Positions 8,193-17,120 of a stretch of DNA of 64,000 bases are shown piece after piece. Made by a program: the position numbers and the translations under genes. Each line of letters begins with the position of its first letter. Positions within the stretch are counted from its first letter, which is position 1. The notes below the pieces were generated by a model. The model saw only the letters and a list, made by a program, of their open reading frames with translations, was not told where the DNA came from and ran no database searches. The stretch comes from Lachnospiraceae bacterium (GTDB lineage: Bacteria > Bacillota > Clostridia > Lachnospirales > Lachnospiraceae): the NCBI GenBank assembly GCA_021770785.1, contig JAETQH010000008.1, positions 1 to 64,000 of the forward strand, in the 5' to 3' direction.

Positions 8193-8499
8193 ATACTTCT
8201 ACCTCCACTATCGGCTTTAATACGCCCCTTACATAATCTACGGCAAAATCTATATTTACGATTTCCGCCCTCGGCTCGTATTCCTCGGTCTTATCGTATA
8301 AGTCCGTGGTAATTAAAGCCTTTGCCGTTTCCAACGGTTTATCTATGTAGGCTGCGTTTAATCCTAATGCCCGGTCAAGCGGTATGTCGTACTCTATGGA
8401 CGAATATAAAAACCAAAGATTTTGTATGACTTCCTCGTACACCGTGCCGGGTGCTAAGTTTACCTGTTGATTTTTCGTTGTATCTATCGTGTAACCCAT
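8158..8499 (-). CDS. Baseplate wedge protein, GPW/gp25 family
   Basis: A 113-residue protein with a helical VYEEVIQNLWFLYSSIEYDIPLDRALG segment, then an EPRAEIVNIDFAVDYVRGVLKPIVEVEV strand pair, resembling the gp25-like wedge family (P2 gpW). It lies immediately before gpJ, as in P2 (W-J-I), and overlaps its start by 35 bases. Confidence 0.85.
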   Translation of the reverse strand: MGYTIDTTKNQQVNLAPGTVYEEVIQNLWFLYSSIEYDIPLDRALGLNAAYIDKPLETAKALITTDLYDKTEEYEPRAEIVNIDFAVDYVRGVLKPIVEVEVYGEYGNEEDTE

Positions 8500-8506
8500 A
8501 TCCTGC

Positions 8507-8905
8507 CTACCTTTCTGCGTATTCCTCTAGGGAAATGTTGCTTTTTGCTATCAGCAGGTTTCCTTTATTGTCGAATCTCTCGTACTCTTTTGAGTGGGAA
8601 GTAATGACCCACTTTTTACCGTACTTTTTCCCTCCGATAACCAGCGTAAGGATTTTTCCCTTTTTTCGGTACTTGTCTATTTTGTTCTGCATACTCCGGG
8701 GATTTACCCCCAAAAAAGCAGACAGATAAATAGAAAAACTCGCCGTGTCGTTATCGTTGTACTGAAACTCTAGTAAAGGCTTTTTATTGTGCCGTGTATG
8801 CTTTGCGTAGTTGGTTTTACTGTCTATTTTCAACCCCTCAAAGGTCTGTATCGTATTGGCTGATACCGTAAAGACAATATCCCCAAGTGTTCCAATCTTT
8901 GCCAT
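8507..8905 (-). CDS. Phage tail protein (P2 gpU family)
   Basis: This 132-residue protein starts MAKIGTLGDIVFTVSANTIQ and contains HTRHNKKPLLEFQYNDNDTASF and ALNVNPR-like FLGVNPRSM, matching gpU-type tail proteins. In P2-like tails gpU is involved in tail completion. Its ATG abuts the stop of the gpV-like gene. Confidence 0.82.
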   Translation of the reverse strand: MAKIGTLGDIVFTVSANTIQTFEGLKIDSKTNYAKHTRHNKKPLLEFQYNDNDTASFSIYLSAFLGVNPRSMQNKIDKYRKKGKILTLVIGGKKYGKKWVITSHSKEYERFDNKGNLLIAKSNISLEEYAER

Positions 8906-9159
8906 TAAATACCTCCTAAAATAAAACCGTCGCCCTCTCCGTCCGGCTTAAAGATACATAATACCCATTGCCCGACTTTAGGTATCCACGGCTCTAGTCC
9001 TTTTGGCGGATTCTGTACTATCTTCAAATCTCCCGTTACTATCCCTTGGTCTTGTATCTTTATCCTTGCCGTCATTTTCCCGGCGTTTACGCTGCTTACT
9101 ATGCCTACCCTTACTATGTCCTTTAATTCCTGTATATCGTTATCGTTAAACTGCTGCAA
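8905..9159 (-). CDS. Baseplate spike-region protein (gpV/Gp45-like), 84 aa
   Basis: A short protein with an OB-fold-like pattern, RVGIVSSVNAGKMTARIKIQ, LKIVQNPPKGLEPWIPKVGQ and VLCIFKPDGEGDGFILGGI. This matches the N-terminal OB domain of gpV-type baseplate spikes, but it is much shorter than P2 gpV (about 210 residues), lacking the trimeric beta-helix. It lies directly after the gpD-like gene. Confidence 0.72.
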   Translation of the reverse strand: MQQFNDNDIQELKDIVRVGIVSSVNAGKMTARIKIQDQGIVTGDLKIVQNPPKGLEPWIPKVGQWVLCIFKPDGEGDGFILGGI

Positions 9160-10485
9160 TCAATATCCCTCCAAACAACTGCGTAATTTAATCTGTGTCT
9201 TGTAACCGCCTGTAATGCTGTGTGTTGCCTGTTCTACTATGTATTTGCCGTTAAATTCGCCGTATCCGTAGACCCTAACCGTAATTCCTGCTACATAGTC
9301 CACATCTCCGACTAAGGTAAATTCCGCCGTTGTTTCGCCCTTATTCTTTGCTCTTAGGGATTTTCTCGCTAATTCCTGTGCTTCCGCTACGCTTGATACT
9401 TTCTGCTTTATTTCTAGTTTCTGACCGTCTGAATTGGCGTTCTCGGGCGTGTAGGTGGCTTCAATGGTTTTCTTTGTGTTCGGGTCTGTATAGATAACGT
9501 GACAGGACGAATAGGCGGTATCTGCGGTTTTGGTAGAGAAACTATAACTAAGTATGTTGCCCTTTCCTGCCTTTATCTTTTTGACTTCTTTCTTTTTTTC
9601 GTAATCGGCAGCGTCAAATAATACGATTGTTTTTGATGTAACCTTTAACGATATGCCCGCTTTCTTACACATCTTTTTTAAAAAGGCTATATCCGTCATA
9701 TTTACCTGTTCTTTCCGCTTATAAGTCGGGTTGGAATCAGATAAATACATAAATTTCATACCGTTACGCTTTGCAATCTTTGACCCCATATTTTTTAGGG
9801 TAGTGTTTTCCCAAGTCCTGCTATGCTTCGTCTGCCTTAACTCTGTCTTATAAGGTATGGAAGTAGCCTTTATGCTTAACTTTTGGGGCGGCCCCGTATA
9901 ACTTACTCTGTCAATCTCAAATACCCCGCAATCCAATACTTTATCTTTTCCGTTTGAATATGGGTTTTTCTGAATAACCATAGCGTGAATTTCCGTACCC
10001 TTAAAGGCTCTTTTCTCCGTTGCCTTTGTGGTCTTTTTGGTTGTAACCGTTTCGCCCTCCACATCTGAAGCGTTGACCCAACCGTAAACTTTCGCCCCGT
10101 CCTGTGAGATTAAATGGTAAGGGTGGGCGTTGTTGTTGGCTATGGTGCATTTACATTTACTTGCACCCCTCGTAACTGTCGGCTCTGCTGCCATTGAGGA
10201 TATATAAACCGGTCCTCCCTTAAACTGTACGATATTCCCTACCTTTACTTCCCCTTTTGTTGTGACGGTTTCCGTCTTGGTTTTTGCCGTTTTGTTCGTG
10301 TTTAGCCAATCTTTAATCCATTTTCCCTCTCTATCATCAAGCGATATGCTAATATCGTCCGTTTCGTCCTCTTCCTTGTCCGTGTAGGACAGGGATAACA
10401 AGTATTTTGACAGGTCTTTTGATATATCCCTGCCCTTGAAATAGAGTTTTACTGCCGTCCGCCTTGCTAACGTCTTATCACTCAT
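9160..10485 (-). CDS. Late control D / baseplate hub protein (gpD) with inserted SH3-like module
   Basis: This 441-residue hub protein shows KLYFKGRDISKDLSKYLLS and DDISISLDDREGKWIKDW at the N-terminus and IAFLKKMCKKAGISLKVTSK further on, as in gpD/gp27 proteins that link tail tube and spike. Residues about 77-148 hold an inserted module (VGNIVQFKGGPVYISS through NNAHPYHLISQDGAKVYGWV) that is the same SH3-like unit as in the endolysin at 1-761. The stop is 1 base from the gpV-like start. Confidence 0.88.
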   Translation of the reverse strand: MSDKTLARRTAVKLYFKGRDISKDLSKYLLSLSYTDKEEDETDDISISLDDREGKWIKDWLNTNKTAKTKTETVTTKGEVKVGNIVQFKGGPVYISSMAAEPTVTRGASKCKCTIANNNAHPYHLISQDGAKVYGWVNASDVEGETVTTKKTTKATEKRAFKGTEIHAMVIQKNPYSNGKDKVLDCGVFEIDRVSYTGPPQKLSIKATSIPYKTELRQTKHSRTWENTTLKNMGSKIAKRNGMKFMYLSDSNPTYKRKEQVNMTDIAFLKKMCKKAGISLKVTSKTIVLFDAADYEKKKEVKKIKAGKGNILSYSFSTKTADTAYSSCHVIYTDPNTKKTIEATYTPENANSDGQKLEIKQKVSSVAEAQELARKSLRAKNKGETTAEFTLVGDVDYVAGITVRVYGYGEFNGKYIVEQATHSITGGYKTQIKLRSCLEGY

Positions 10486-10708
10486 TTACCGTTACCCCTC
10501 CTTGCTTCCACGGTGGCAGGGAATCGGATACCTCTAATTCAATTTCCGGCAGAGTCAATACAACCCCTGCCGGAAAAATAAAGGTATCCTTATGCTCTAA
10601 ATTTGCCTTTATCAGAGTATCCATATACATTTCATTACCATAGGCTTTGTAAGCCACTATATCCCATGTATCCCCCGATATTGTCGTATAGGTGTTAAGC
10701 ATAAGCAA
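10478..10708 (-). CDS. Tail protein X (gpX, LysM-like)
   Basis: A 76-residue LysM-like protein: YTTISGDTWDIVAYKAYGNE, TLIKANLEHKDTFIFPAGVV and LTLPEI. In P2-like phages gpX is a small baseplate protein. It overlaps the tape measure stop by 14 bases and the gpD start by 8 bases. Two in-frame starts (ATG at 10706-10708 and the next ATG two codons on) are possible. Confidence 0.87.
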   Translation of the reverse strand: MLMLNTYTTISGDTWDIVAYKAYGNEMYMDTLIKANLEHKDTFIFPAGVVLTLPEIELEVSDSLPPWKQGGVTVNE

Positions 10709-13589
10709 CCCTAGCCTCCTGTTCTTTCTGTTCTTTCAGAATCGTTATAATGATTGTTCTTAACTTCTCTAAAAATTCCTCGTCATACTGCTGCAACTGT
10801 GCCTTGATTCCGCTTGTATCTCCTCCGGCTACCGTCACGCTCGGGGAATTGGTAACGTGGATTGTTATTGTACCCGCTCCGCCCATTCCAGCATTTACGT
10901 TGTTTGCCGTGTCTACGTTTGCGGCCCCTGCCATATTGTTAAAAATCTGTCCTGTCTGTGCTGCCGTAAATACTTTTCTTCCCGGTGCGTTGGTTATTAA
11001 CTCCGGTCCGTTCTCGCCTGCTATAAAGGTGCTTGGCGTTCTGTTTGTACCTTTGGCAAATTCCGGTATCTTCGGTATATTGATACCTTTACCGCCGATT
11101 CCCGGGACCCAATCCGGCACTTTCAACTTGTTAAGTCCGCTGATGACAGTATTTATAACCGATACAATCACTCTGAACGGTGCTTTGAATATCTCGCCTA
11201 GACCGCTGAATACTCCGCTAAAAATAGCCTTGACACCCTCCCAAGCCTGCGACCAATTACCCGTAAATACGCCTGTGATAAAGTCAATCAGACCTTGGAA
11301 TATCTGCATAACGCTACTTACAATATTTGCCACGCTTTGCAACGCCGTACCAAGCACATTAGCGAAAATCTCCGCCAATAATTGTATGACAGGCATTAAA
11401 GCCTGTAACAACTGCTGCAATACAGGTAAAATTGCCTGTATGATGTTTTGGAATATTGGTACAATTACATTAAGCAGGCTGATAAATACAGGTAAAACCG
11501 TATCTATAATCTGCTGAATAATAGGTAAGAGCGTTTGTATCAACTGAATTATGACAGGCAAAACCGCCTGTATAATCTGCGTGAGTATTGGTAAAATTGT
11601 GTTTACTAATTGAATAAAAATAGGTAAAACGCTTTGTACTATCTGCATAATGATAGGCAACAATGCAGATATAAGTTGCACGATAACGGGCAGTATTTCC
11701 GCTATCAGCGTTGCAAGTATCGGCAGTATCGCACTAATCAACTGCCCCAATACAGGCAGTATTGCCGTTATGAGCTGCCCTATAAGTGGTACAATCTGCA
11801 TAACCAAATCCGCAATCATTGGCAGTAACGGAAGTAATCCCGTCTGCAAGGTCGTTATGATTGTTGGTAGAACGCTTTTTAAGGTATCAAGCACTCCGCT
11901 ACCGCTTGTAAAAAATGCGTTTTTTATTGCCGTTCCAACTTGGGTAATAACTCCCCAAAGTTTATCAAATACAGCTAACCCCTCATCTCCAAAAGTCTTT
12001 TGTATAAATCCCCGCACCTGTTCCAAGTGGGTAGATACATAATAAATTGCACCGCCTACCGCTGCGATTATCCCGACCAATGGGCCAACGCTCCTTAAAA
12101 GTCCGCCAAACCCTCCCGTCATATTGCTTAGATATTTCGTGATACCTAAACCTTTCATAGTGGCAAAAGCCTTTTGCAGAGATAAGATACCACCCTTAAC
12201 GTGTAAAAATCCAAGTTTTGCGGTCAATCCTCCCACTCTCAACCCTGCCAATAACGCTACGGTCTTAGCAATAGTCTTTATCAGTTCGGGGTTATCTGCT
12301 AGTTTCCCTAATGTGTTTTGCAGGACAGACAGGGCGGAATTTGCTTTAACGCTTCCGTCCTCACTCACTCCAAGCATTTCTATAATCATGCCTTTAACCG
12401 TGCCTGCAATTTGCCCTGTTTTCCCTAAAATGTCATTCCATACTACCTGTGCCTGCCTGTTCTGTATAATCTGCTTGTTGTTTTCTTTAAAGGCATTGGT
12501 AGCGTCTTGGTATGTTCCTTGCAGGGTATCCATAATCAACTGATTTCTTTCGGCTTCCGACCCGCACGACTGTAAAGCCAAATTAAAATAATCCTCTGCG
12601 GATTCACACGCTTCTACGGCTTTATTCCATTCCTCATTAGCCTTTGTATTTTCTTTAAGTGTAACGCCGAATGTTTCGCCCTCTTTGCTCGCCCAATTTA
12701 TAGCGTCCGCAAATGAGCCTGTAATTGTTCCTGTCCTTGCTGTTTCGTTTGCCGATTCAATTAAACCCTCGATTGGAAGAGAATCGCCAAACGTGCCGTA
12801 TACGCCTGCTGCTATGTCCGTCCATTTTGATACGTCCGCTTCGCTTCGTGCCAACTTTGCTAGTAATTGGCTTGCTTCCGTTGCGGTATCATCATCTCCA
12901 AGAATTTTATAAAATCCTGCGTATGCCTGTTTGGCTGCGTCTGTGCTTAACCCTGCTGCTTGAAAAGCGGTGTTAAGTTTCGCTTGGTTGTTCCTGTATT
13001 CCTCGGTTGCTGCGTCTAACGCAAAAAACGACCCTGCAAGAGCCGTTACCGTACCTATCGTGCCTGCAATCTGCCCTTTTGTCTTAGAGATTGCTTCGCT
13101 ATTCTTATTCTGTTTTTCCGTTATTTCCTGTATTTTTTTCTGCGACTGCTCTAATCGTTCATAGTTCCGCCTTAATTCCTCGGTGTCACGTCCTAAGTTG
13201 TCCGTATCTATCCCAGCTTCCCGGAGGGTTTCGCTTAGGTCGTGTAATCTTTCCTCTTCCTTTGCCGTTGCGTCTTTTGCTTTCTGCAAGGCTTTTTCAT
13301 TTTCCTTTAACTTTTGCGTGAGTTCCGGCGTTGCCTGTCCTGTTTCCTCAATTTCTCTTGTAAGGCGTTCATGTTCCGCCTGTAACTCGTTTACTCTATC
13401 CCTGCTTTTGGCTACGGCGTTCTGCTGTTTCTGATATGCAGATACATCTTGTAATTTTTTATTTGCACTTGCTAAATCATTTTGCAAAACCCCCATTGTC
13501 TTTTGAGCATTTTTAAAAGACTGGGAAAAGTTCGGTCCTAATTTTGCCGACAACTGAAACAAAAACTCAAACGTCTTTCCTGCTGCCAT
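10695..13589 (-). CDS. Tail tape measure protein
   Basis: This 964-residue tape measure has an N-terminal coiled coil (to about residue 170), a Gly/Ala membrane-active segment (IAGTIGTVTALAGSFFALDA), a central domain, then an unusual array of about a dozen 11-residue hydrophobic repeats of the form LPxxxQLIxxI. It ends with a GPELITNAPGRKVF-type C-terminal motif shared by Firmicute tape measures. It fixes tail length and is delivered into the cell during DNA entry. It precedes gpX and follows the tail chaperone region. An AGG-type ribosome site precedes the ATG. Confidence 0.95.
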   Translation of the reverse strand: MAAGKTFEFLFQLSAKLGPNFSQSFKNAQKTMGVLQNDLASANKKLQDVSAYQKQQNAVAKSRDRVNELQAEHERLTREIEETGQATPELTQKLKENEKALQKAKDATAKEEERLHDLSETLREAGIDTDNLGRDTEELRRNYERLEQSQKKIQEITEKQNKNSEAISKTKGQIAGTIGTVTALAGSFFALDAATEEYRNNQAKLNTAFQAAGLSTDAAKQAYAGFYKILGDDDTATEASQLLAKLARSEADVSKWTDIAAGVYGTFGDSLPIEGLIESANETARTGTITGSFADAINWASKEGETFGVTLKENTKANEEWNKAVEACESAEDYFNLALQSCGSEAERNQLIMDTLQGTYQDATNAFKENNKQIIQNRQAQVVWNDILGKTGQIAGTVKGMIIEMLGVSEDGSVKANSALSVLQNTLGKLADNPELIKTIAKTVALLAGLRVGGLTAKLGFLHVKGGILSLQKAFATMKGLGITKYLSNMTGGFGGLLRSVGPLVGIIAAVGGAIYYVSTHLEQVRGFIQKTFGDEGLAVFDKLWGVITQVGTAIKNAFFTSGSGVLDTLKSVLPTIITTLQTGLLPLLPMIADLVMQIVPLIGQLITAILPVLGQLISAILPILATLIAEILPVIVQLISALLPIIMQIVQSVLPIFIQLVNTILPILTQIIQAVLPVIIQLIQTLLPIIQQIIDTVLPVFISLLNVIVPIFQNIIQAILPVLQQLLQALMPVIQLLAEIFANVLGTALQSVANIVSSVMQIFQGLIDFITGVFTGNWSQAWEGVKAIFSGVFSGLGEIFKAPFRVIVSVINTVISGLNKLKVPDWVPGIGGKGINIPKIPEFAKGTNRTPSTFIAGENGPELITNAPGRKVFTAAQTGQIFNNMAGAANVDTANNVNAGMGGAGTITIHVTNSPSVTVAGGDTSGIKAQLQQYDEEFLEKLRTIIITILKEQKEQEARVAYA

Positions 13590-13663
13590 TTACCCTCCTT
13601 TCCGGGCATAATAAAAGCACCTACATTTCTGTAAGTGCTTTACACGCCACAATTTCAAATATT

Positions 13664-14461
13664 TTATTTCAAGTAATGCCCGTACTTGTCTTTAAACTTT
13701 CCGGCTGCCACTCTGGCTATATCTGCAATCCAACCAATGCCAAATAACCCAACCGTACACAAGTACAGGATTCCCATACCTATTTTCCCAACGTAAAAAT
13801 GGTGTAACCCAATGTATCCGCCGAATAAGCATAGTAGTAATGCTGTCGATTTCTTTTTTTGGCTCGGCTCGGCTTTCCATTGTTCCATTATTTTTTTCAT
13901 TTCATCATCTGTAATTTCTTCATTCTGTTTCTCTTCTTCAAGCGTATAATAAAAATCGCTTAATAATACCCTTTCCGCCCTGTATGTTTGTCTTATATCT
14001 AATTCATTTATCAGTTTTTTTAACTCTCTAATATGCGGTATTATCTTTTCGGAATAATTTACCGTAGCATACTTTGATACTAATTTATCTGTTAATTGTT
14101 CAGAATTTTCCAATATCCAATCAATCATCTGTTGCTTTGTTGTTCCTGTGTTTGGTGCTATATCATACTGCCTTTTACTAAGTTCCGTAAATAGCGTGTT
14201 TCGACTATAATTTTTATCTAAAATGCACCGTGGGTCAGTTACATCTACCAAATAATTTTTATCTATGAGTATATTTACCTCTTCCGTTCTCCGTATATCA
14301 AAGTAGGAATCGTTATACCCGTGTGTTAATACGATTCCCTGTAACTTGTCCGCTACCTCTTTTGGCAGATTATCAATTTCGGCTAATAGTTCAAGGTATG
14401 TTACCCCACCACCGAAAATATGTTCGGTATTTTCGCTTTGTTTTACATTCTCCTGTTCCAT
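13664..14461 (-). CDS. TM2-domain membrane protein inserted in the tail operon
   Basis: I chose the ATG at 14459-14461 because GGAGGTACAAAAGC precedes it. The first about 190 residues are soluble and helical with no recognised family. The C-terminus is a TM2 domain: TALLLCLFGGYIGLHHFYVG and GIGWIADIARV, two helices with a short GxxGxHxFYxG turn. A TM2 protein is not a normal tail component. Its lower GC content and position between chaperone and tape measure suggest an accessory gene (moron), possibly acting at the host membrane during lysogeny; that role is inferred. Confidence 0.8.
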   Translation of the reverse strand: MEQENVKQSENTEHIFGGGVTYLELLAEIDNLPKEVADKLQGIVLTHGYNDSYFDIRRTEEVNILIDKNYLVDVTDPRCILDKNYSRNTLFTELSKRQYDIAPNTGTTKQQMIDWILENSEQLTDKLVSKYATVNYSEKIIPHIRELKKLINELDIRQTYRAERVLLSDFYYTLEEEKQNEEITDDEMKKIMEQWKAEPSQKKKSTALLLCLFGGYIGLHHFYVGKIGMGILYLCTVGLFGIGWIADIARVAAGKFKDKYGHYLK

Positions 14462-14523
14462 GCTTTTGTACCTCCTTGTGGTAAGATTTACTAACATCAT
14501 ACCACAAGAAAGTACATATTTCA

Positions 14524-15062
14524 TTATTGTTTTTTCTCTTCTTTGACGATTTCGTTATACTCCGCTATCCACGAATTAAATTCCCGAATCGTCCGGCTCA
14601 ACCAAAAATCCAAGCCTGTGTAAGTTGCCCTTGAAAGTAGCAGGCTGTTACGCTTAAACCACTTAACGGGATTTTGTTTTACAATCCCGTGCTTACTAAA
14701 AAATCCCTGCTTTTATTTTTGATTTTGCCAAAGTCACGGATAGGCAGACTTGATATAACGTCACTTCCTACGCCTGCTGCCCTTGCTGCCAAACGGTAGA
14801 GGAATGAGGTTGAAATTTCCGGGGATAATGCAAACTCTCCGACTGCTGCCATTTCATTTTCAATGGCTACAAGGTCGTCGCCTATCAGTTTTTCAAAGTC
14901 AAATACTAACTCTGTGTAAGTCTTATCCTCATATGTGTGAGGCTTCTGAAATTTATGCACATACGCCCCCTGCGGTGTGTCCGAATCGGTCACAACTGCA
15001 ACCTCCGCCTTTGCTTCCTCTGTCTTTTCCTGTGTGTTTTCTGTTTTCTTAATATCTTCCAT
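14524..15062 (-). CDS. Tail assembly chaperone, -1 frameshift product (gpE+E'/G-T type)
   Basis: The 128-codon frame contains T TTT TTA (14697-14703) six codons before its stop. Slipping back one base at this site opens a second frame for 57 more codons, ending at TAA 14524-14526, giving about 179 residues. The extension is basic and aromatic (NPVKWFKRNSLLL, LDFWLSRTIREFNSW). This is the layout of P2 E/E' and lambda G/GT, where a fixed fraction of ribosomes makes a longer tape measure chaperone. The position between tail tube and tape measure is as expected. Confidence 0.85.
14679..15062 (-). CDS. Tail assembly chaperone, unshifted form
   Basis: This 127-residue acidic protein has an unstructured N-terminus (QEKTEEAKAEVAVVTDSD) followed by an HKFQKPHTYEDKTYTELVFDF core typical of the P2-gpE-like tail assembly proteins. 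It coats the tape measure during tail polymerisation. The N-terminal linker contains a parS-like palindrome at 14977-14993. Confidence 0.88.
   Translation of the reverse strand: MEDIKKTENTQEKTEEAKAEVAVVTDSDTPQGAYVHKFQKPHTYEDKTYTELVFDFEKLIGDDLVAIENEMAAVGEFALSPEISTSFLYRLAARAAGVGSDVISSLPIRDFGKIKNKSRDFLVSTGL
14697..14703 (-). other. -1 ribosomal slippery site
   Basis: TTTTTTA on the coding strand, in the frame T-TTT-TTA, fits the X XXY YYZ rule. Frame check: the ATG at 15062 places TTT at 14702-14700 and TTA at 14699-14697. An inverted GGGATTGTAAAA/CAAAATCCC pair just downstream (about 14663-14690) could help pausing. Confidence 0.85.
14977..14993. repeat. parS-like palindrome copy 2
   Basis: GTGTCCGAATCGGTCAC, identical to the copies at 6321 and 36431. 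It lies within the disordered N-terminal linker of the tail chaperone, encoding VTDSDT. Confidence 0.7.
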
Positions 15063-15115
15063 TGTTCAATCCTCCATAATATGATTTTAGGTGGGAAAAG
15101 CACGGTTTCCCGTGC

Positions 15116-15634
15116 CTACTTCCCTAATGCTTTTCTTACATCTGCCAAGTAATCCTTGCCGTTGACAAAATAAATATAATTCAGCGGGTCAATTTCAAGC
15201 ATTTTCTTACCGTCAATGTATGTAGCGTAGTAACTTGTTGCGTATTCTCCGCTTACCTCCGCTGCTGCTGCCGTTGCCAACTTTCCGGGGTTTAATTTCT
15301 TTGGTGTCAGTATAAGGATATGTTTAACCTTTACGACCTCCGTAGTTCCCTTTACGGTGTCTTTCTGCTGTTGTGCCGCCCGTAAGTCAATATGGTGCTG
15401 TCTTGGCTCATGCAGTTTAATAGCGTTCGGCGTAACCGTCCTAAAATTAAGGGTCGTTGTCATTGCTTCGATTGCACCCAAAATAACGGATTCAATCTTA
15501 CCTCCAATGCCGGCCCCGCTGATTTCCTCGGTTATGTTTGAAATTTCCGGCAATGCAACCTCTGAAATACCCACATACTCCGTTGCGTCCTCATAAGTCG
15601 CAAATCCTATTACTGTTTCATCAATCTTTGGCAT
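15116..15634 (-). CDS. Major tail tube protein (P2 FII family)
   Basis: This 172-residue protein resembles contractile-phage tube proteins: VALPEISNITEEISGAGIGG, LGAIEAMTTTLNFRT and an HHIDLRAAQQQKD segment. It polymerises inside the sheath to form the DNA conduit. It lies 16 bases after the sheath gene, the usual FI-FII order. Confidence 0.92.
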   Translation of the reverse strand: MPKIDETVIGFATYEDATEYVGISEVALPEISNITEEISGAGIGGKIESVILGAIEAMTTTLNFRTVTPNAIKLHEPRQHHIDLRAAQQQKDTVKGTTEVVKVKHILILTPKKLNPGKLATAAAAEVSGEYATSYYATYIDGKKMLEIDPLNYIYFVNGKDYLADVRKALGK

Positions 15635-15649
15635 TTTCTCTTACCTCCT

Positions 15650-17116
15650 TTACGCTGCGAATAAGTTTTCAAGATAACTTGCGTCATATTCTAAGACAAA
15701 ATCAAGTTCCTTTGCAGGACTTGACGGTGTAAGGTAGATATGAAACCTTGCTTTTCCTGCCTTTAAATCCGTTTCGGTGTTCTCTTCCTCTAAAAACTCA
15801 ATTCGTCCACCTAAAATTATCTCGTCTGCCGTAAGTCCGTTAAGCCAAATATTAAGGCTGTCTACGACCGATTCTATCAGCCGTTTGTTAGTTCTGCGGT
15901 CAACCTTACCCCAAACGGACAGGATAACCGAATTTCCCACCCAAGCAAACATACGGCTTACGTTATAGAAGTAATCCGTAACATCTGTATTGGCAGGATA
16001 GCAGGCTGTTTCATTTCCCCACGACACAAACCCCCCTATAAAATTAAGGGCGGTAATAATGCCGTTTGCGTTAAGGTAATTCGCTTTGGTAAGGTCTAAC
16101 AATACCTCCGTACCGTCTGCTAATACCATTCCGTCAATCTGCATACTCTTGTTACTTGCCGATTCGCACGGCGTACCCTTGCCTAAATCCTCCGCTGCAT
16201 CCGTTTTCGCCATAAGCCCGGCTTGGTGTACTGACGCATGGTAAACTTTACCGCCAAGCGTATACATGGGCCACATAACCAACTGTGACGGCTGCGTAAT
16301 ATTATTTTCGTTTTTCCACTCCACCGCTTCCGTATATGTGGTTGCTACTGTTGTGTCAACGTCAATAAGTGCCTTGCCCTCAAATAGACCGTTGATATTT
16401 TCCGCTTTGGCTGCCATTACCGCTGCTACCTCGCTGTCGTGCGAAAAGTTCGGTGCAAGGAAGAGCGTAGGAATGACCAGGAATTTAGGGAAAACGGAAT
16501 CTACTAACTCAAAACCGCTTGATTTCTTGGTATTCACATCATAACCGCCGATAATATCCGCTTTTGTAACCTTTGTAGGGTCTACGGCGTTGTATTTTAC
16601 ATTGAGCGTTGCCGTGTCTGATGTAATCTTGCCCCCTGTGATACGCTCTAACCTTAATACACCGTCCGTATACAGTAAGTCGTAATCCACGCCCTTTTCA
16701 TATTCCTGTGTCAACGCTTCCTCCCCGTCATATCCTTTTACTACAACGGTATCCGTCAATGCTTCAAGTGGTAAATCAAGTGTACCGCCTGCCAACTGCA
16801 TATCTTCCGTTGTATCCCCTGCAAGGTGTCTTTTCGGGTCAAGCACGTTTACAATTACAACTGGTCCATTCTGATACAGTTTGAAGCTTGCGTAGATTTC
16901 TTCGCAAATATCGTACTTTTTCCAATCCTCACTATACCCCATTGCTTCTACGGCTTCGGAATATGAGGAAACATAAACAGGCTCGTTTACTTTACCGCCT
17001 ACTATGTGTGCCGGGGCAGTGCCTACAATAAAATGTATGCTGCTGTCGGCAGTTACGGGCGTTGACACGCTTGTAGCCTGTTTGCTCGCTTTCGCTCCGT
17101 GAAAAAAATCACTCAT
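15650..17116 (-). CDS. Tail sheath protein
   Basis: This 488-residue sheath protein has an N-terminal FHGAKASKQATSVSTPVTAD strand that exchanges between subunits, a GYSEDWKKYDICEEIYASF region, a central VFPKFLVIPTLFLAPNFSHD segment, and a C-terminal FAWVGNSVILSVWGKVDRRT and RIEFLEEENTETDLKAGKAR block conserved in sheath proteins. It contracts around the tube at infection. Confidence 0.95.
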   Translation of the reverse strand: MSDFFHGAKASKQATSVSTPVTADSSIHFIVGTAPAHIVGGKVNEPVYVSSYSEAVEAMGYSEDWKKYDICEEIYASFKLYQNGPVVIVNVLDPKRHLAGDTTEDMQLAGGTLDLPLEALTDTVVVKGYDGEEALTQEYEKGVDYDLLYTDGVLRLERITGGKITSDTATLNVKYNAVDPTKVTKADIIGGYDVNTKKSSGFELVDSVFPKFLVIPTLFLAPNFSHDSEVAAVMAAKAENINGLFEGKALIDVDTTVATTYTEAVEWKNENNITQPSQLVMWPMYTLGGKVYHASVHQAGLMAKTDAAEDLGKGTPCESASNKSMQIDGMVLADGTEVLLDLTKANYLNANGIITALNFIGGFVSWGNETACYPANTDVTDYFYNVSRMFAWVGNSVILSVWGKVDRRTNKRLIESVVDSLNIWLNGLTADEIILGGRIEFLEEENTETDLKAGKARFHIYLTPSSPAKELDFVLEYDASYLENLFAA

Positions 17117-17120
17117 TTTC

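Noticed and set aside
10750-11517. Long plus-strand frame (255 codons) inside the tape measure
   Set aside because: Shadow of the tape measure repeats; no ribosome site or family resemblance.
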